DNA of 31,636 bases from NCBI GenBank assembly GCA_014379045.1, contig JACMMK010000459.1, positions 1-31,636 on the forward strand, in the 5' to 3' direction. This document shows, piece by piece, positions 23,922-31,636 of this stretch (positions are counted from its first letter, which is position 1; every line of letters begins with the position of its first letter). The stretch comes from Burkholderiales bacterium. Its GTDB lineage: Bacteria; Pseudomonadota; Gammaproteobacteria; Burkholderiales; CAIKXV01. The notes beneath the pieces were generated by a model. That model was not told the DNA's origin. It searched no databases and worked only from the letters and a program-made list of their open reading frames with translations. Position numbers and translations under genes: made by a program.

Positions 23922-26021
23922 ATGGGCGTCCCTGTGCAGAATGCTTGGTCCCTGGGCATCGATATCGGCGGCACGTTTACCGACATCGTCGTCTACAACC
24001 ATGGCTCCGGCAGCCACGTCGCGACGAAAGTCCTCACGACGCTGGACGACCCTGCGCGCGCGGTGCTCGACGGAACGCGTCGGGTGCTGCACGCGCATCG
24101 CGTCCAACCGGCCGAGATCGTTCGTGTCGTACATGCCACGACACTGTTCACGAACGCGCTGATCGAGCGCAAGGGCGCGCTCACCGGTCTGCTCACGACC
24201 GCCGGGTTTCGCGACGTGCTCGAAATCGGTCGCGAACGCAAGTACGACCTGTATGACCTGAACATCCGCAACCCCGAACCGTTGATTCCGCGCAATCTGC
24301 GCGTCGAAGTGACGGAACGGATGGGCGCCGATGGCGCGGCGATCACGGCGCTCGACGAGGCTGAAGTTCGCGATCGCGCCAGATCGCTGGTCGACGCCGG
24401 CGCGACATCGATCGCGATCGTGTTCCTTCATTCGTACGCGAATGCTGCGCACGAGCGCCTGGCTGCCCAGATCGTTCGCCAGCAACACCCGGCGCTAGCG
24501 GTGACCGCGTCTTCCGAAGTGGTGCCCGAGATCCGCGAGTTCGAGCGGGCGTCCACCGCCGCAGCCAACGCTTACGTGAAACCGTTGGCCGACCGCTACC
24601 TCGCGCGCATGTCGCTCGAGTTGCGCGCCCTCGGAATCGAAGCACCGTTGCTGCTGATGCTGTCCAATGGCGGCTTGACCCATGTCGAGGAAGCGAAGCG
24701 CACGCCGGTGCAGTTGCTGGAATCCGGGCCCGCGGCTGGGGCGCTCGCCGCCAGCCACTTCGGCGTCGAAGATCGCAATCTGCTTGCTTTCGACATGGGC
24801 GGCACGACCGCCAAGCTGTCATTGATCGATGACGGCGAGCCGCTGCTCGCGTATGGCTTCGAGGCCGCGCGGCAACGGCGGTTCGTCGAAGGCAGTGGCC
24901 TGCCGATCCGCATCTCCACCATCGAGCTGATCGAGATCGGCGCGGGCGGCGGCAGCATCGCCCACACCGATGAAATCGGTTTGCTCAAGGTCGGGCCGGA
25001 GAGCGCCGGCTCGCAACCCGGCCCGGCGTGTTATGGGTTGGGGGGACTCCGGCCGACGGTGACCGATGCCAATCTGCTCCTGGGCATTCTGAACCCCGAT
25101 TTTTTCGCCGGTGGCACGCTGCAGATCGACGCCGCGCTCGCCAGGCAGGCGGTCGGCGCGCTTGCACACCAGTTGGGTCTGTCGATAGACAAAACGGCGT
25201 GGGGTATCCACGATGTCGTCAGCGAAAACATGGCGAGCGCGGCGCGCGTACACATCGCCGAGCGGGGTCGGGATCCGCGCCGCTACAGCCTGTTGACGAC
25301 CGGTGGGGGCGGGCCGGTGCACGGTTTCTACGTCGCGCGGAAGCTCGGCCTGAAGCAGTTGATCTGCCCCCCGTCGGCGGGGGTGGCGTCGGCGCTCGGT
25401 CTATTGGCAGCCCCGGCACGGATCGACCGGGTCGCCACCGTAAGCATGACGCTCGAGGGGGGCGACTTCGTAGCGCTCGAGCGGGCTTTCATCCGGCTCG
25501 AAGACGAAGCCAGATCCGTCATCGGCGCGACCGGAGTCGATCTCACCGACCTGCGCGTCGCGCGTGCCGGCGACGGGCGTTTCATCGGACAGGGATTCAA
25601 TCTCGTCTTCGATCTGCCGGACGGGCCGTATGACCGCGATTCGAAGGCAACGATGGTTCAGCTTCTGGGAACGGCCTTCGATCGCGCATATCGAAAGAAG
25701 TTCGCGCGCACCCCGCCGCAGGTGGCGATGGAACTCGTGAATATACGGGTGACTGTCACGGCGTCGGTCCCCGGGTCGTCGCTGGCACCGCGCGCCGTGC
25801 AGGCAGCCGAGGTTGCTGCGGGCCCGCGTATCAGACCGGTGTATTTCCCTGAGATCGGCACATTCATCGATACCGCCGTGCATCAACGCGCGGCGCTCGA
25901 GGTGGGCTTCTCCTTCGACGGACCGGCACTGATAGAGGAGCCCGGAACCACACTCGTGGTGGGCCCGCAGGGGCGCGGCCGGGTCGCGCCCAGCGGCAAC
26001 ATCGTCGTGACCCTCGCGTGA
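23922..26021 (+). CDS. Hydantoinase/5-oxoprolinase subunit A family protein
   Basis: A 699-residue HyuA-type subunit. The N-terminal actin-like ATP-binding motif GIDIGGTFTD is at residues 12-21, and the second phosphate motif FDMGGTTAK at 290-298, with GPAAG shortly before it. The C-terminal third carries the conserved DLPDGPYD and late RPVYFPEIG segments. Family members couple ATP hydrolysis to ring opening of hydantoins, 5-oxoproline or related lactams, together with subunit B. It starts 30 bases after the tRNA and heads an operon with an aldolase, HyuB and PdxH. The natural substrate cannot be read from the sequence. Confidence 0.93.
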   Translation: MGVPVQNAWSLGIDIGGTFTDIVVYNHGSGSHVATKVLTTLDDPARAVLDGTRRVLHAHRVQPAEIVRVVHATTLFTNALIERKGALTGLLTTAGFRDVLEIGRERKYDLYDLNIRNPEPLIPRNLRVEVTERMGADGAAITALDEAEVRDRARSLVDAGATSIAIVFLHSYANAAHERLAAQIVRQQHPALAVTASSEVVPEIREFERASTAAANAYVKPLADRYLARMSLELRALGIEAPLLLMLSNGGLTHVEEAKRTPVQLLESGPAAGALAASHFGVEDRNLLAFDMGGTTAKLSLIDDGEPLLAYGFEAARQRRFVEGSGLPIRISTIELIEIGAGGGSIAHTDEIGLLKVGPESAGSQPGPACYGLGGLRPTVTDANLLLGILNPDFFAGGTLQIDAALARQAVGALAHQLGLSIDKTAWGIHDVVSENMASAARVHIAERGRDPRRYSLLTTGGGGPVHGFYVARKLGLKQLICPPSAGVASALGLLAAPARIDRVATVSMTLEGGDFVALERAFIRLEDEARSVIGATGVDLTDLRVARAGDGRFIGQGFNLVFDLPDGPYDRDSKATMVQLLGTAFDRAYRKKFARTPPQVAMELVNIRVTVTASVPGSSLAPRAVQAAEVAAGPRIRPVYFPEIGTFIDTAVHQRAALEVGFSFDGPALIEEPGTTLVVGPQGRGRVAPSGNIVVTLA

Positions 26022-26067
26022 TGAAGTTTCGTATCGACGTTCGCGATCTGCTTCGGAGACCTATCGG

Positions 26068-26931
26068 ATGACCACGGTTCCCCGCCCGCCGCAATCGGTG
26101 TCCTCGTCCGCGCAAGCCGCGCCCGGTGCCACGCCCTCGGTGCCGAATCCCGCCAAGGATCGGCTGCGCGCCGGGGGCGTCGTGCTAGGGATGAACGTGC
26201 GGCTCGTCCGGTCGGGCGACATCGCGCTCATCGCCAAGACGACCGGCCATGATTTCCTGTTCATCGATGTCCAGCATTCGCTGTACACGGTCGAGACGAT
26301 CGGCCATATCGCCCAGGTCGCGCTCGGGGTTGGCATCACCCCGATGGTGCGCGTGCGCAGTTGCGACGATCCGCAGACGTCGGTGCTGCTCGACAACGGC
26401 GTCACCGGGATTGTGTTTCCCGATGTAGGCAGCGCGGCTGAGGCGCAGCGCGCGGTCGACCGGTGCCGGTTCCCGCCGGTCGGTCGTCGCTCGGTCGGAG
26501 GCGGCTATCCGATGTTCGAGTATCGTCCGACCGCGGTGGCCGACGCGGTTCCGGCGCTCGACAACGCTGTGCTCACGGTGTGCATGATCGAGACCCGCGA
26601 TGGCCTGGAGCACGTCGAGGAGATTGCCGCCGTCGACGGCGTCGATGTGATCCATGTCGGCTCGAACGATCTCCTCGCCGCACTCGGTCTGCCGGGCGCC
26701 TTCGGCTGTCCCGAGCACCTCGCTGCACTCGACCGCGTGCTCGCGGCGGCGCACGCGCATGGCAAGGTCGCCGGGGTCGGCGGTGATCGCAATCTGGCCC
26801 GACAGGTCGAGTTCATCCGCAAAGGCATGCGCTTCGTCACGACCAACAGCGAGATCGCATTCATTCTGGCCGAAGGCGCGCGCGTCACCGGTGCGTTGCG
26901 CGAGGCCCTCGGCGACAAAGGCGCGACATGA
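26068..26931 (+). CDS. HpcH/HpaI-family aldolase
   Basis: A 287-residue class II pyruvate-type aldolase of the HpaI family, which cleaves 4-hydroxy-2-oxo acids to pyruvate and an aldehyde. The (beta-alpha)8 motifs are seen: FIDVQHSLY with His70 as catalytic base, Arg95 region PMVRVR, metal ligand Glu175 in CMIETRDG, and Asp201 in HVGSNDLLAALG. The usual DxEH is DVQH here and the PxDL motif is SNDL, so substrate use may differ from HpaI. The first 30 residues are Pro/Ser-rich and probably disordered. GGAGA precedes the ATG. Its ATGA end overlaps the start of hyuB by four bases. Confidence 0.9.
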   Translation: MTTVPRPPQSVSSSAQAAPGATPSVPNPAKDRLRAGGVVLGMNVRLVRSGDIALIAKTTGHDFLFIDVQHSLYTVETIGHIAQVALGVGITPMVRVRSCDDPQTSVLLDNGVTGIVFPDVGSAAEAQRAVDRCRFPPVGRRSVGGGYPMFEYRPTAVADAVPALDNAVLTVCMIETRDGLEHVEEIAAVDGVDVIHVGSNDLLAALGLPGAFGCPEHLAALDRVLAAAHAHGKVAGVGGDRNLARQVEFIRKGMRFVTTNSEIAFILAEGARVTGALREALGDKGAT

Positions 26932-28544
26932 CCGATCGGACATTCGATCCCGTCCTGCTCGAGATTCTCTGGACGCGGCTGCGCTCGATCGTCGACGAGG
27001 CCGCGAAGGCGATCGTGCGCACGTCGTTCTCGACGTTGTCCAACGAGGCGAACGATTTTTCCTGTGTGCTCACCGATTCGCGCGGCCTGTCGATCGCGCA
27101 GAACACCGGCAGCATCCCGTCCTTCATCGCGACGCTGCCCGCGACCGTGCGTCACTTTTTGCGCGAGTTGGGCGCCGAGACCATGCGCCCGGGCGACGTG
27201 TTGATCACCAACAACCCGTGGCAGGGAACCGGCCACCTGAACGACATCACGATCGTCAAACCCATCTTCGTCGGCGGGCAGCTCGTGGCGTTCTCGAGCA
27301 CGACTGCGCATGTACCCGACATCGGCGGCCGGATCCGCTCGGCCGAAGCGCGCGAGGTGTTCGAGGAGGGTTTTCACATCCCGCTGATGCACCTGATCCG
27401 CGCCGGGGAAGTCGACGAAACCCTGCTGAAGCTGTTGCGCACGAACGTGCGCACGCCCGAACAGACGCAGGGCGACGTATTCGCCCAGGTCGCGGCGAAC
27501 GAACTGATGGAGGCGCGCCTGGTTGCGACGATGGCCGACTACGGCCTCACCGGCATCGATCGCCTCGCCGACGAGTTGTACGCGCGCTCGGAGCAGGCAA
27601 TGCGTGCGGCGATCGCTGCGGTGCCCGACGGCATCTATCGCTACACGATGCGCACCGACGGCATCGAGGTGCCGTTCGTGTTCGCCGCGGCGGTGCACGT
27701 GCGCGGCGATTCGATCCTGGTCGATTTCGCGGGCACGTCGCCACAGCAGCCGCGCGCGATCAACTGCGTGCTCGCGTACACCTACGCGATGACCGCGTTC
27801 GCAATCAAGGCCGCGTTGTTGCCGAACCTGCCCAACAACGAGGGCATGTTCCGACCGATCGCGATTGATGCACCGGAGGGCTCGCTGCTCAACCCGCGCT
27901 TTCCTGCCTCGGTCGGTGGACGCTCGTCGACCGGGCATTACGTGCCCACCGTCGTGCTCGGTGCGCTCGAGCAGGTGATTCCCGAGCGGGTGATGGCAGG
28001 CGCCGGCTCGCCGTTGTGGAACCTGACCCTCGCCGGCGTCCGTGCAAGCGGCCCCGATGCGGGCAAGCCGTTCGCCAGCGTACTGTTCTTCAACGGCGGC
28101 ATGGGCGGCACCGCGACCCAGGACGGCGAGAGCGCGTTGTCGTGGCCGAGCAACATCTCGTCGACGCCGTGCGAGATCACCGAGCGCGACAGTCCGCTGT
28201 TCACGATCCACAAGCGGCTCGTTCCAGGCTCGGGCGGGCGTGGCCAGTTCCGAGGCGGGCTCGGCCAGGAGGTGCTGATGCAGAACCGGCATCCGACGCC
28301 GATCGCCGTGATCTTCCTCGCCGAGCGCCTGCGCGAACCCGCACCCGGCATGCACGGTGGCGAAGCCGGCGGCCGGGGCGACGTTCAGGTCAACGGACAG
28401 TCGCTCGCCGACAGCAAGCGGCAGATCATCCTGCACACCGGCGACACGGTTCAGATGCGCACGCCCGGTGGCGGCGGCTTCGGCGAGCCGGCACGGCGCA
28501 GCGCCGCGGCGATCGCGCGTGATATTACGCTCGGCTATTGTTGA
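26928..28544 (+). CDS. Hydantoinase/5-oxoprolinase subunit B family protein
   Basis: A 538-residue HyuB-type subunit, the usual partner of HyuA. Landmarks: FDPVLLEILWTRLRSIVDEA near the start, EANDFSCVLTDSRG, the NNPWQGTGHLNDI segment, and the C-terminal glycine-rich TPGGGGFG at about 514-521. It overlaps the aldolase gene by four bases (ATGA) and the next gene by several bases, so all are probably translated together. In many operons hyuA and hyuB are adjacent; the aldolase between them is unusual. Confidence 0.94.
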   Translation: MTDRTFDPVLLEILWTRLRSIVDEAAKAIVRTSFSTLSNEANDFSCVLTDSRGLSIAQNTGSIPSFIATLPATVRHFLRELGAETMRPGDVLITNNPWQGTGHLNDITIVKPIFVGGQLVAFSSTTAHVPDIGGRIRSAEAREVFEEGFHIPLMHLIRAGEVDETLLKLLRTNVRTPEQTQGDVFAQVAANELMEARLVATMADYGLTGIDRLADELYARSEQAMRAAIAAVPDGIYRYTMRTDGIEVPFVFAAAVHVRGDSILVDFAGTSPQQPRAINCVLAYTYAMTAFAIKAALLPNLPNNEGMFRPIAIDAPEGSLLNPRFPASVGGRSSTGHYVPTVVLGALEQVIPERVMAGAGSPLWNLTLAGVRASGPDAGKPFASVLFFNGGMGGTATQDGESALSWPSNISSTPCEITERDSPLFTIHKRLVPGSGGRGQFRGGLGQEVLMQNRHPTPIAVIFLAERLREPAPGMHGGEAGGRGDVQVNGQSLADSKRQIILHTGDTVQMRTPGGGGFGEPARRSAAAIARDITLGYC

Positions 28545-29203
28545 ACGCCTTGGACCTCGCCCATCTGCGCAAGGACTATCTGCACGCGCGTCTGGATGTC
28601 GACGATGTCGATCGAGATCCGGTTGCCCAGTTCGGCCGCTGGATGAAGGAGGCGCTCGATGCCGCACTGCCCGAGCCGACCGCGATGACGCTGGCGACCG
28701 TCGACGCGTCGGGCCAGCCGTCCGCGCGGATCGTCCTGTTGAAGCAGTTCGACGCGCGCGGCTTCGCGTTCTTCACCAATTACTCGAGCCGGAAGGGCCG
28801 CGACCTTGCCGCCAATCCGCGCGCGGCGCTGCTGTTCCATTGGACGGAACTGGAACGCCAGGTGCGCATCGAAGGCAGGGTCGAGATGCTCCCCGACGCC
28901 GAGTCCGATGCCTACTATGCCGTGCGCCCGTTTGGCAGCCGGATCGGCGCCTGGGCCTCGCCACAGAGCGAAGTGCTGCCCGATCGCGCGCTGCTCGAAC
29001 TGCGTCTCAGCGAGGCACAGCGCACGCTGGGCGACGATCCGCCGCGTCCCCCCTTCTGGGGCGGCTATCGATTGTCTGCACACGGGTTCGAGTTCTGGCA
29101 GGGACGATCGAGTCGCCTGCACGACCGCGTTCGTTATCGACGCGCCGACCACGATACGGCCGACGCGGGCGCGAACTGGACGATCGACCGGCTCGCGCCC
29201 TGA
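28538..29203 (+). CDS. pdxH: Pyridoxamine/pyridoxine 5'-phosphate oxidase
   Basis: A 221-residue FMN enzyme that oxidises pyridoxamine or pyridoxine 5'-phosphate to pyridoxal 5'-phosphate. Motifs: SARIVLLKQFD, FFTNYSSRKGRDL, RIEGRVE, SRIGAWASPQSE, the C-terminal RPPFWGGYRL and FEFWQGRSSRLHDR. There is no ATG near the homology start. TTG codons at 28538, 28541 or 28550 are the only choices, and 28541 would give a 4-base TTGA overlap with hyuB. Position in the hydantoinase operon is unusual for this housekeeping enzyme. Confidence 0.95.
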   Translation: MLNALDLAHLRKDYLHARLDVDDVDRDPVAQFGRWMKEALDAALPEPTAMTLATVDASGQPSARIVLLKQFDARGFAFFTNYSSRKGRDLAANPRAALLFHWTELERQVRIEGRVEMLPDAESDAYYAVRPFGSRIGAWASPQSEVLPDRALLELRLSEAQRTLGDDPPRPPFWGGYRLSAHGFEFWQGRSSRLHDRVRYRRADHDTADAGANWTIDRLAP

Positions 29204-29221
29204 ACCGGGATCGAAGCCGCG

Positions 29222-29244
29222 AAAAACCCGGCGTTACGCCGGGT
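29222..29244 (-). terminator. Intrinsic terminator of the PEP-CTERM gene
   Basis: ACCCGGCG and CGCCGGGT form an 8-base-pair stem with a 3-base loop. On the minus strand it is followed by five T, 29 bases after the stop of the minus-strand gene at 29273. It may also limit read-through from pdxH. Confidence 0.75.
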
Positions 29245-29272
29245 CGCGTCGACGATCAGAACCGCAGCCGGG

Positions 29273-30205
29273 TCAGCGACGACGCCGTGCGAGCCCGAGA
29301 AAGCCCAACCCGGACAACAGCAGGAGGGCGGCGCCGGGCACCGGTACCACCGTCGGCTCGAATACATAGATGTTCGGCGTCTCGTCGGTGACGTAGATGA
29401 CGCCGTTCTCGTCGATCGTCACGCCCTCGGCCGAGGTGGCGATGCCGGTCAGGTCGAGCGAGCCGAGTACCTGCCCGCTGCGCGTCGTGTGCAGCAGTCG
29501 TCGTGACTCCTGGCTCAACAACAGCAGCTGATCGGCCGCGGGGGTACCCGACAGGCCGGGAACGGTCGACAGGACCTGAACGTCGGCGAGGTCATCGAGC
29601 GGACCGAGCAGGGCCGGGTCGAACAGACTGGTGACGACCGCGCTGCCCGGCGACACGCCCGGCACGCTGAACGTGACGACGTTGCGGTTGATCTGGATCG
29701 GGGTCTTTTCCTTGACCGTCACGAAGCTGCCGTCGCGGGGATCGAATGAGACACCCTCGATACCGATGTTACCGACCGGCGGGACGGCAAGCACCACCGA
29801 CGGCAACGCGAGGCGATCGGGCGTCGTCGTCGGGTCGAAGGTGACACGGTACAGCGTGAGCGCACGTTCGGCGGCGATCACGAATTGACTGTTGCCGATG
29901 TAAGTGAGGCCTTCGGGGTCGCCGGTCGCGGCGACGCCGAAGCCGGACAGCTGCATGCGGTTCACGAATGCGCCCGCCGTGGTGAACTGAGAGATCGCGA
30001 CACCTTCGTCGTCGATGACGAACAGGGTGCGGGCAACCGAGTTGTAGGTAATCGCCGAACTTTCCGAGCCGTTGGGCAGCATGCTCGCGCCGATGCTCAT
30101 CGTGCGCGTCAAGCGGTAACTCGACAGATCGATGCCGGTGATGGCGGCGTGGCCCAGGGGTGCAAGGCTGAGCAGCAACGTCGCAGCTAGAATTCGGAAG
30201 GTCAT
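29273..30205 (-). CDS. PEP-CTERM sorting-domain protein with SdiA-regulated-like beta-propeller
   Basis: A 310-residue secreted protein. Signal peptide at residues 1-20 (MTFRILAATLLLSLAPLGHA). The central part has beta-propeller repeats (NSVARTLFVIDDEG, DPEGLTYIGNSQFVI, GIEGVSFDPRDGSFVTV, AEGVTIDENGVIYVTDE), like the SdiA-regulated or esterase-like phytase families. The end has VPVPG, a membrane helix and RRRR, the PEP-CTERM signal cut by exosortase. ATG at 30205 with GAGGAAAG upstream; a longer start (30244) adds a non-signal leader. The presence of an exosortase elsewhere in the genome is inferred. Confidence 0.87.
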   Translation of the reverse strand: MTFRILAATLLLSLAPLGHAAITGIDLSSYRLTRTMSIGASMLPNGSESSAITYNSVARTLFVIDDEGVAISQFTTAGAFVNRMQLSGFGVAATGDPEGLTYIGNSQFVIAAERALTLYRVTFDPTTTPDRLALPSVVLAVPPVGNIGIEGVSFDPRDGSFVTVKEKTPIQINRNVVTFSVPGVSPGSAVVTSLFDPALLGPLDDLADVQVLSTVPGLSGTPAADQLLLLSQESRRLLHTTRSGQVLGSLDLTGIATSAEGVTIDENGVIYVTDETPNIYVFEPTVVPVPGAALLLLSGLGFLGLARRRR

Positions 30206-30296
30206 GGCTTTCCTCGTGAGGGCGGTTGGTATAAGGGCGGCCACGACGGCGCATCAGCGCCGTGCATCCCGCGTGCCCGATGTTATGCGCCGATTG

Positions 30297-30992
30297 TTAC
30301 TGCTCTGTCGCGGCGTCTACGCCCTCGCACCCCTTGCTGCGCAACGCCTCGTCGACCCATGTCCGATCGAGGGGTTCACGTGCGCGGATCGACTTCAACA
30401 CCTTATCCTCCTTGTCGCACCACGCACGCGCGGCGGCGAGCAGCGCGATCGCCTCGTCGGGGCGCACGGCAACCAGGCCGTCCTCGTCGCCGATGACGAT
30501 GTCGTTCGGGTAAACGATCATGCCGCCGATCGATACCGGCACATGCAACTCGCCGGGGCCGTTCTTGTAGGGACCGCGATGCGTCGCCGCGCGCGCATAG
30601 ACGGGGAACGTGCCCGCCGCAAGCGCGCCGGCATCGCGGATCGCGCCGTCGATCACGATACCGACCGCACCGCGCGCGGCCGCCATCGACGACATGATCT
30701 CGCCGATGATCGCCTGCGCCGTCGCACCGCCCGCATCGACGATGATCACGTCACCGGGCTCGGCGATGTCGATCGCCTTGTGCACCATCAGGTTATCGCC
30801 GGCGGGTACGCGCACGGTCAACGCGACCCCGAGCAGTTGCCCACCCTTGTGCCAGGGTCGCAGCGCTGCATCGGCACCGGCGAGTCGCGCCATGTTGTCC
30901 GACAGGTGTGCGCACACGATGCCGTCGAAACGCGCGACCAACGACGAGGCGGGGCGCGGTGGGCGCGGATGAATGCGAAAGCCGATGGACAT
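30297..30992 (-). CDS. RraA-family 4-hydroxy-4-methyl-2-oxoglutarate aldolase-like protein
   Basis: A 231-residue member of the RraA/HMG aldolase fold. It keeps the Mg/substrate motifs: GGQLLGVALTVRV, EPGDVIIVDAGG, GEIMSSMA and DGAIRDA with Arg119-Asp120, then NDIVIGDEDGLVAV. Full-length enzymes of this fold cleave 4-hydroxy-4-methyl-2-oxoglutarate or 4-carboxy-4-hydroxy-2-oxoadipate to pyruvate; RraA proper inhibits RNase E. The extra length over RraA (about 160) and the catalytic pair favour aldolase. ATG at 30992 with GAGG upstream; a TTG at 31013 is the alternative. Confidence 0.87.
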   Translation of the reverse strand: MSIGFRIHPRPPRPASSLVARFDGIVCAHLSDNMARLAGADAALRPWHKGGQLLGVALTVRVPAGDNLMVHKAIDIAEPGDVIIVDAGGATAQAIIGEIMSSMAAARGAVGIVIDGAIRDAGALAAGTFPVYARAATHRGPYKNGPGELHVPVSIGGMIVYPNDIVIGDEDGLVAVRPDEAIALLAAARAWCDKEDKVLKSIRAREPLDRTWVDEALRSKGCEGVDAATEQ

Positions 30993-31059
30993 GTGGACCT
31001 CGTCGATGTGCAATGATGCAACGCAGTACCTGCGCGATCGAATATCGTAGCATTGGTCG

Positions 31060-31636
31060 ATGCGGCTTTATCAGAGACGGAACCCTCCAGCGCTTCGTGC
31101 GGTGCGGCGCGCGGTATGGCTGATGGTGGCGGCTCTGGTCGGCACGAGTCTGTCCGGGCACGCGCGCGTGCCCGGGATTTCCCCCTCTGGGCTGCCGGCG
31201 CTCCGCAATACAGACATCGGGCCGGCGCGCGTAAGCGGCACCTTGTCGATCGAAGCATTCGATCGGGCCACGCCGCAGGTCGTCGTGGTGTGGACGGTAC
31301 TCAACGACAGCGATGCGCCACAGAGCATTTCAATCCTGCGCGAGCTGCCGCTGGTCGCCAGCAGTGCGCTGCGCGCACTTACGCTCAGTGGCGCGGCGCT
31401 CGACCCCGCGCTCGTCGGGGAGACGGTCACGATCGCACCGCGCGAGTTTCGCCGGTTTCGTTTCGGGGTCGACCTGTCGGCCTTACCCGGCGGCCCGACC
31501 GTGTTGCGCACGATGCTGGGCGGGCGCGACCTTTCGGCCTTCGCCGACCTGCCTGCGGCTGCGTCCGTCGCAGCCAGTACCGGTGCAACAGCCAACGCCG
31601 GCAACGGGGTCGCTGCCGGCCCGGAGCGCGAGGCGC
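31060..31636 (+). CDS. Exported protein of unknown function (3' partial)
   Basis: An open frame from ATG at 31060 to the end of the window, 192 complete codons with no stop. It starts MRLYQRRNPPALRAVRRAVW followed by a hydrophobic signal core (LMVAALVGTSLSG). The mature part has beta-like segments (PQVVVVWTVLNDSDAPQSIS, FRRFRFGVDLSALPGG). Codon use and residues look coding, unlike the opposite strand frame. I do not recognise a family. It is divergent from the RraA-like gene with a 67-base gap. Confidence 0.65.
   Translation, partial: MRLYQRRNPPALRAVRRAVWLMVAALVGTSLSGHARVPGISPSGLPALRNTDIGPARVSGTLSIEAFDRATPQVVVVWTVLNDSDAPQSISILRELPLVASSALRALTLSGAALDPALVGETVTIAPREFRRFRFGVDLSALPGGPTVLRTMLGGRDLSAFADLPAAASVAASTGATANAGNGVAAGPEREA

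Noticed and set aside
23690..23986. Minus-strand frames giving RIRTCDLVRPRHALYQAEL and GFEPATSCAQGTRSTRLSY proteins
   Set aside because: These are the well-known false translations of the antisense strand of a tRNA gene; they lie on tRNA-Pro.
26505..28667. Minus-strand open frame of 720 codons antisense to the aldolase and HyuB genes
   Set aside because: Arg/His-rich composition with no motifs; caused by GC-rich third positions of the real genes.
1..31636. CRISPR arrays, insertion sequences, prophage genes, rRNA
   Set aside because: No regularly spaced repeats, transposase, integrase or phage structural motifs, and no rRNA-like sequence were found.

Overview
The window looks like a chromosomal segment of a GC-rich betaproteobacterium, most likely Burkholderiales. 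The signs are a Bug-type tricarboxylate-transporter receptor, an E. coli-type SerA, an OxyR/AhpC/AhpD peroxide locus, a PEP-CTERM protein, and many small DUF1328, CsbD, DUF883 and BON stress genes. I see no phage, insertion sequence, CRISPR array or rRNA. Genes are dense and no gap exceeds about 300 bases. The organism call is inference from gene content.

Layout. 1-953: 3' part of a Bug solute receptor. 976-4015 (minus): a membrane hybrid histidine kinase with an eroded ATPase domain, followed by a transglutaminase-like protein. It is divergent from 4087-5508, a sigma-54-dependent NtrC-type regulator; a long inverted repeat spans the shared promoter. 5542-7414 (minus): phospholipase D/cardiolipin-synthase lipoprotein, small membrane protein, DUF1328 peptide. 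7595-9203: REC-GGDEF cyclase, entericidin-like lipopeptide, BON lipoprotein. 9373-11910: cyclopropane-fatty-acid-synthase-like methyltransferase followed by a flavoprotein reductase. 11975-13207: serA. 13241-15622: oxyR divergent from ahpC-ahpD, with OxyR-like operator palindromes between them.

15859-20262: a hybrid kinase split by a frameshift, a single-domain response regulator, a second phospholipase D enzyme overlapping the regulator by four bases, and a second DUF1328 peptide. 20335-23708: a run of small stress or envelope genes (CsbD, a secreted protein with three cysteine-pair repeats, a hydrophilic protein, DUF883, a small membrane protein, a ferritin-like protein on the other strand, a 25-residue membrane peptide too short for normal gene calling, and a second BON lipoprotein). 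23815-23891: tRNA-Pro(UGG). 23922-29203: a tightly packed operon with hydantoinase/oxoprolinase A, an HpaI-type aldolase, hydantoinase B and PdxH. 29273-30992 (minus): PEP-CTERM beta-propeller protein and an RraA-family aldolase. 31060-end: the start of an exported protein of unknown function.

How it fits together. The first 24 kb is dominated by envelope maintenance and stress sensing. Two blocks each combine two-component signalling, an HKD phospholipase/cardiolipin synthase, a DUF1328 peptide and a BON lipoprotein, which suggests a duplicated membrane-stress module. Lipid-modifying enzymes (CFA-like methyltransferase, flavoprotein, two PLD enzymes) and peroxide defence sit among them. The last 8 kb is catabolic: ring opening by HyuA/HyuB and retro-aldol cleavage by HpaI and RraA enzymes. 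The Bug receptor at the left edge is a similar transport/catabolic type.
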